A stretch of 64,000 nucleotides of DNA from Lasioglossum baleicum (taxonomy: Eukaryota; Arthropoda; Insecta; Hymenoptera; Halictidae): NCBI RefSeq assembly GCF_051020765.1, contig NW_027469311.1, forward strand, positions 161,227 to 225,226, read 5' to 3'. Every line of letters starts with the position of its first letter. Within the stretch, counting starts at the first letter, position 1. Of this stretch, positions 60,487 to 64,000 are shown in pieces. Made by a program: the position numbers and the translations under genes. The notes below the pieces were generated by a model. The model searched no databases. It was not told the DNA's origin and saw nothing but the letters and a program-made list of their open reading frames with translations.

Positions 60487-60563
60487 ATGCGTTATGCGTT
60501 ATGCGTTATACGTTATGCGTTATGCGTTATGCGTTATGCGTTATGAGTTTTGCGTTACGCGTT
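60474..60563 (+). repeat. Module D (90 bases)
   Basis: Same as 57484 with ATACGTT at 60508 and GAG at 60543. Downstream landmarks (6-mer-CAT 60662, B 60710, 6-mer-CCT 60773, GGT 60989) follow the order seen after the 57 kb copy. Confidence 0.9.
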
Positions 60564-61443
60564 ATGCGTTATGCGTTATGCGTTATGCGTTATGCGTTAT
60601 GCGTTATGCGTTATGCGTTATGCGTTATGCGTTATGCGTTATGCGTTATGCGTTATGCGTTATGCTTATGCCATATGCGTTATGCGTTATGCGTTATGCG
60701 TTATGCGTTATGAGTTTTGCGTTACGCGTTATGCGTTATGCGTTATGCGTTATGCGTTATGCGTTATGCGTTATGCTTATGCCTTATGCGTTATGCGTTA
60801 TGCGTTATGCGTTATGCGTTATGCGTTATGCGTTATGCGTTATGCGTTATGCGTTATGCGTTATGCGTTATGCGTTATGCGTTATGCGTTATGCGTTATG
60901 CGTTATGCGTTATGCGTTATGCGTTATGCGTTATGCGTTATGCGTTATGCGTTATGCGTTATGCGTTATGCGTTATGCGTTATGCGTTATGCGGTATGCG
61001 TTATGCGTTATGCGTTATGCGTTATGCGTTATGCGTTATGCGTTATGCGTTATGCGTTAGGCGTTATGCGTTATGCGTTATGCGTTATGCGTTATGCGTT
61101 ATGCGTTATGCGTTATGCGTTATGCGTTATGCGTTATGCGTTATGCGTTATGCGTTATGCGTTATGCGTTATGCGTTATGCGTTATGCGTTATGCGTTAT
61201 GCGTTATGCGTTATGCGTTATGCGTTATGCGTTATGCGTTATGCGTTATGCGTTATGCGTTATGCGTTATGCGTTATGCGTTATGCGTTATGCGTTATGC
61301 GTTATGCGTTATGCGTTATGCGTTATGCGTTATGCGTTATGCGTTATGCGTTATGCGTTATGCGTTATGCGTTATGCGTTATGCGTTATGCGTTATGCGT
61401 TATGCGTTATGCGTTATGCGTTATGCGTTATGCGTTATGCGTT

Positions 61444-61561
61444 ATGACTTTTGCATTATGCGTTATGCCATATGCGTTATGCGTTATGCGTTATGAGTTT
61501 TGCGTTACGCGTTATGCGTTATGCGTTATGCCTTATGCTTATGCCTTATGCGTTATGGGTT
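61444..61561 (+). repeat. Scrambled landmark cluster with A remnant
   Basis: GAC and TTGCATT (61444-61457), one m, CAT without a 6-mer (61465), 3 m, GAG-TTG-ACG (61493-61513), 2 m, CCT (61528), 6-mer (61535), CCT (61541), m, GGG (61555). The landmarks are those of modules A, B and C in an order found nowhere else in the window, as expected at a recombination junction. Confidence 0.82.
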
Positions 61562-61680
61562 ATGCGTTATGCGTTATGCGTTATGCGTTATGCGTTATGC
61601 GTTATGCGTTATGCGTTATGCGTTATGCGTTATGCGTTATGCGTTATGCGTTATGCGTTATGCGTTATGCGTTATGCGTT

Positions 61681-61701
61681 ATGAGTTATGCGTTATGGGC
61701 T
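61681..61701 (+). repeat. Private family short form, GAG-m-GGC
   Basis: GAG 61681, m, GGC 61695. GGC is otherwise a module A marker. Confidence 0.87.
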
Positions 61702-61974
61702 ATGCGTTATGCGTTATGCGTTATGCGTTATGCGTTATGCGTTATGCGTTATGCGTTATACGTTATGCGTTATGCGTTATGCGTTATGCGTTATGCGTTA
61801 TGCGTTATGCGTTATGCGTTATGCGTTATGCGTTATGCGTTATGCGTTATGCGTTATGCGTTATGCGTTATGCGTTATGCGTTATGCGTTATGCGTTATG
61901 CGTTATGCGTTATGCGTTATGCGTTATGCGTTATGCGTTATGCGTTATGCGTTATGCGTTATGCGTTATGCGTT

Positions 61975-62016
61975 ACGCGTTAAGCGTTATGCGTTATGAG
62001 TTATGCGTTATGGGTT
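61975..62016 (+). repeat. Private family block ACG-AAG-m-GAG-m-GGG, copy 1
   Basis: ACG 61975, AAG 61982, GAG 61996, GGG 62010. Six units in an order found only here and 791 bases downstream. Confidence 0.9.
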
Positions 62017-62156
62017 ATGCGTTATGCGTTATGCGTTATGCGTTATGCGTTATGCGTTATGCGTTATGCGTTATGCGTTATGCGTTATGCGTTATGCGTT
62101 ATGCGTTATGCGTTATGCGTTATGCGTTATGCGTTATGCGTTATGCGTTATGCGTT

Positions 62157-62177
62157 ATGAGTTATGCGTTATGGGTT
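62157..62177 (+). repeat. Private family short form, GAG-m-GGG
   Basis: GAG 62157, m, GGG 62171. A plain tract of 385 bases follows, up to a TTG unit at 62563. Confidence 0.87.
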
Positions 62178-62765
62178 ATGCGTTATGCGTTATGCGTTAT
62201 GCGTTATGCGTTATGCGTTATGCGTTATGCGTTATGCGTTATGCGTTATGCGTTATGCGTTATGCGTTATGCGTTATGCGTTATGCGTTATGCGTTATGC
62301 GTTATGCGTTATGCGTTATGCGTTATGCGTTATGCGTTATGCGTTATGCGTTATGCGTTATGCGTTATGCGTTATGCGTTATGCGTTATGCGTTATGCGT
62401 TATGCGTTATGCGTTATGCGTTATGCGTTATGCGTTATGCGTTATGCGTTATGCGTTATGCGTTATGCGTTATGCGTTATGCGTTATGCGTTATGCGTTA
62501 TGCGTTATGCGTTATGCGTTATGCGTTATGCGTTATGCGTTATGCGTTATGCGTTATGCGTTTTGCGTTATGCGTTATGCGTTATGCGTTATGCGTTATG
62601 CGTTATGCGTTATGCGTTATGCGTTATGCGTTATGCGTTATGCGTTATGCGTTATGCGTTATGCGTTATGCGTTATGCGTTATGCGTTATGCGTTATGCG
62701 TTATGCGTTATGCGTTATGCGTTATGCGTTATGCGTTATGCGTTATGCGTTATGCGTTATGCGTT

Positions 62766-62807
62766 ACGCGTTAAGCGTTATGCGTTATGAGTTATGCGTT
62801 ATGGGTT
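62766..62807 (+). repeat. Private family block ACG-AAG-m-GAG-m-GGG, copy 2
   Basis: ACG 62766, AAG 62773, GAG 62787, GGG 62801. Identical to copy 1. Confidence 0.9.
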
Positions 62808-63065
62808 ATGCGTTATGCGTTATGCGTTATGCGTTATGCGTTATGCGTTATGCGTTATGCGTTATGCGTTATGCGTTATGCGTTATGCGTTATGCGTTAT
62901 GCGTTATGCGTTATGCGTTATGCGTTATGCGTTATGCGTTATGCGTTTTGCGTTATGCGTTATGCGTTATGCGTTATGCGTTATGCTTATGCCTTATGCG
63001 TTATGCGTTATGCGTTATGCGTTATGCGTTATGCGTTATGCGTTATGCGTTATGCGTTATGCGTT

Positions 63066-63086
63066 ATGAGTTATGCGTTATGGGTT
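63066..63086 (+). repeat. Private family short form, GAG-m-GGG
   Basis: GAG 63066, m, GGG 63080. Last member of the family in the window. Confidence 0.87.
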
Positions 63087-63491
63087 ATGCGTTATGCGTT
63101 ATGCGTTATGCGTTATGCGTTATGCGTTATGCGTTATGCGTTATGCGTTATGGGTTATGCGTTATGCGTTATGCGTTATGCGTTATGCGGTATGCGTTAT
63201 GCGTTATGCGTTATGCGTTATGCGTTATGCGTTATGCGTTATGCGTTATGCGTTATGCGTTATGCGTTATGCGTTATGCGTTATGCGTTATGCGTTATGC
63301 GTTATGCGTTATGCGTTATGCGTTATGCGTTATGCGTTATGCGTTATGCGTTATGCGTTATGCGTTATGCGTTATGCTTATGCCATATGCGTTATGCGTT
63401 ATGCGTTATGCGTTATGAGTTTTGCGTTACGCGTTATGCGTTATGCGTTATGCGTTATGCGTTATGCGTTATGCGTTATGCGTTATGCGTT

Positions 63492-63581
63492 ATGAGTTTT
63501 GCGTTTTGCGTTATGCGTTATGCGTTATGCGTTATGCGTTATGCGTTATGCGTTATGCGTTATGCGTTATGCTTATGCCAT
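63492..63581 (+). repeat. C-like module lacking AAG
   Basis: GAG-TTG-TTG, 8 m, 6-mer (63569), CAT, followed by a plain tract to 63819. Confidence 0.87.
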
Positions 63582-63819
63582 ATGCGTTATGCGTTATGCG
63601 TTATGCGTTATGCGTTATGCGTTATGCGTTATGCGTTATGCGTTATGCGTTATGCGTTATGCGTTATGCGTTATGCGTTATGCGTTATGCGTTATGCGTT
63701 ATGCGTTATGCGTTATGCGTTATGCGTTATGCGTTATGCGTTATGCGTTATGCGTTATGCGTTATGCGTTATGCGTTATGCGTTATGCGTTATGCGTTAT
63801 GCGTTATGCGTTATGCGTT

Positions 63820-63888
63820 ATGAGTTTTGCGTTTTGCGTTATGCGTTATGCGTTATGCGTTATGCGTTATGCGTTATGCTTATGCCAT
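63820..63888 (+). repeat. C-like module leading into D
   Basis: GAG-TTG-TTG, 5 m, 6-mer (63876), CAT; same internal layout as 57428 and 60418. Confidence 0.88.
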
Positions 63889-63965
63889 ATGCGTTATGCG
63901 TTATGCGTTATACGTTATGCGTTATGCGTTATGCGTTATGCGTTATGAGTTTTGCGTTACGCGTT
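63876..63965 (+). repeat. Module D (90 bases)
   Basis: ATACGTT 63910, GAG 63945, ACG 63959. The last landmark block before the window end. Confidence 0.9.
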
Positions 63966-64000
63966 ATGCGTTATGCGTTATGCGTTATGCGTTATGCGTT

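Larger units (their letters stand above)
53896..61443 (+). repeat. Array domain 9: last supercassette, then C-like and D modules
   Basis: It starts with the final G cassette (53896) and a supercassette whose A module is reduced to two units (55007). Four further CTG-closed GTG runs follow (54566, 55755, 56443, 59475), two of which contain a GTGCGAT unit. C-like modules (57184, 57428, 58921, 59103, 60104, 60418), two D modules and a second truncated A module (58223) fill the remainder. A plain tract of 378 bases (61066-61443) closes it. Confidence 0.83.
61444..63086 (+). repeat. Array domain 10: private GAG-m-GGG variant family
   Basis: GAG here is followed by a canonical unit and then GGG (or GGC at 61695), and not by TTG-ACG as elsewhere. 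The series occurs at 61681, 61996, 62157, 62787 and 63066. Two of these are preceded by ACG-AAG-m (61975 and 62766, 791 bases apart, exactly 113 units). A scrambled group near 61444-61561 combines a GAC/TTGCATT pair, CAT, B, CCT, 6-mer, CCT and GGG. Confidence 0.85.
1..64000 (+). repeat. Heptanucleotide satellite array, ATGCGTT unit, spanning the entire window
   Basis: Every part of the window resolves into tandem copies of ATGCGTT or one- to three-base variants, all in one orientation. Both window edges lie inside the array. The canonical unit has 3 G/C of 7 (about 43% GC), one CpG, and strong strand bias (5 of 7 bases are G or T). Nearly all variants keep the 7-base length; the recurrent exceptions are a 6-base ATGCTT and a 9-base ATTTGCGTT. 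No stretch of unique sequence longer than a few variant units interrupts it. No ribosome-binding site, tRNA or rRNA fold, transposase or terminator is visible. Plus-strand open frames simply repeat MRYALCV in all three frames, ending where a variant unit happens to supply TGA, TAA or TAG; minus frames stop every 7 codons. The likely setting is eukaryotic constitutive heterochromatin; the species is not identifiable from this sequence. Confidence 0.98.
63087..64000 (+). repeat. Array domain 11: return to C-like and D modules at the right edge
   Basis: GGG and GGT units lie near 63150 and 63185, then a 6-mer-CAT, B elements, two C-like modules (63492, 63820) and a D module (63876-63965). The array continues past the window end. 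Confidence 0.83.

Noticed and set aside
1..64000. Bacterial or plasmid iteron or replication origin
   Set aside because: Thousands of copies over 64 kb with no replication gene, AT-rich melting region or DnaA-type box arrangement; size and purity fit eukaryotic satellite DNA.
1..64000. Hairpin or terminator structures
   Set aside because: The unit is not self-complementary and all units face one way, so the only palindromes are the six-base ACGCGT and CATATG and similar short ones.
1..64000. Naming the source species or a known satellite family
   Set aside because: I do not recognise this unit with enough certainty; a search of ATGCGTT rotations against satellite databases and long-read assemblies would be needed.

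Overview
The whole 64,000-base window is one uninterrupted head-to-tail satellite array of a 7-base unit, ATGCGTT on the given strand (AACGCAT on the other). It is about 9,140 units long and runs off both edges. I find no credible protein gene, RNA gene, transposon, CRISPR array, promoter, origin or terminator. There is no unique-sequence island and no inverted segment. The long plus-strand open frames are by-products of the repeat: 7 is coprime to 3, so all three plus frames read the same heptapeptide (MRYALCV) with no stop, while every minus frame meets a TAA every 21 bases. An array of this size and purity points to constitutive heterochromatin of a eukaryote (pericentromeric, subtelomeric or a satellite block). 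The sequence does not identify the species.

The array is not plain. Variant units act as landmarks and recur in fixed orders, forming nested higher-order repeats. Names used below: m = ATGCGTT; GAG = ATGAGTT; TTG = TTGCGTT; ACG = ACGCGTT; GAC = ATGACTT; GGC = ATGGGCT; TGT = ATGTGTT; TAC = ATACGTT; AAG = AAGCGTT; GGG = ATGGGTT; GTG = GTGCGTT; CTG = CTGCGTT; AGG = AGGCGTT; GGT = ATGCGGT; 6-mer = ATGCTT; CAT, CCT, CAC = ATGCCAT, ATGCCTT, ATGCCAC; TTT9 = the 9-base ATTTGCGTT. Module A is a 168-189 base block built round GAC and GGC. Module B is GAG-TTG-ACG (about a hundred copies). Module C is GAG-TTG-TTG ... AAG ... 6-mer-CAT ... B ... 6-mer-CCT. Module D is an invariant 90-base block holding CAT, TAC and B. 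Module E is the CTTT/AGG/GTA block closed by CTG. The G cassette is AAG-TTT9-GGG, usually leading to a GTG run.

Layout: 1-7130 is rich in A, C and E and has no GTG runs. 7131-16306 has many GTG runs closed by CTG, plus two A modules. 16307-18783 returns to C/E content. 18784-30095 is a G-cassette domain with paired GGG units. 30096-39396 and 39397-45214 carry supercassettes of about 1.05-1.5 kb (G cassette, then CTG-closed GTG run, then A module). 45215-50777 mixes E, C-like, D and GTG-run/GGT/GTA cassettes. 50778-61443 holds truncated A modules, C-like and D modules and a few more GTG runs. 61444-63086 has a private variant family (GAG-m-GGG). 63087-64000 returns to C-like and D modules.

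The pattern is what unequal exchange, slippage and local segmental duplication are expected to produce: the spacing between the same two landmarks differs between copies almost only in whole 7-base steps, several blocks recur at exact offsets (3557, 3280, 1225 bases), and neighbouring copies share private variants. All coordinates were counted by hand from the sequence; an error of one unit in some module edges is possible.
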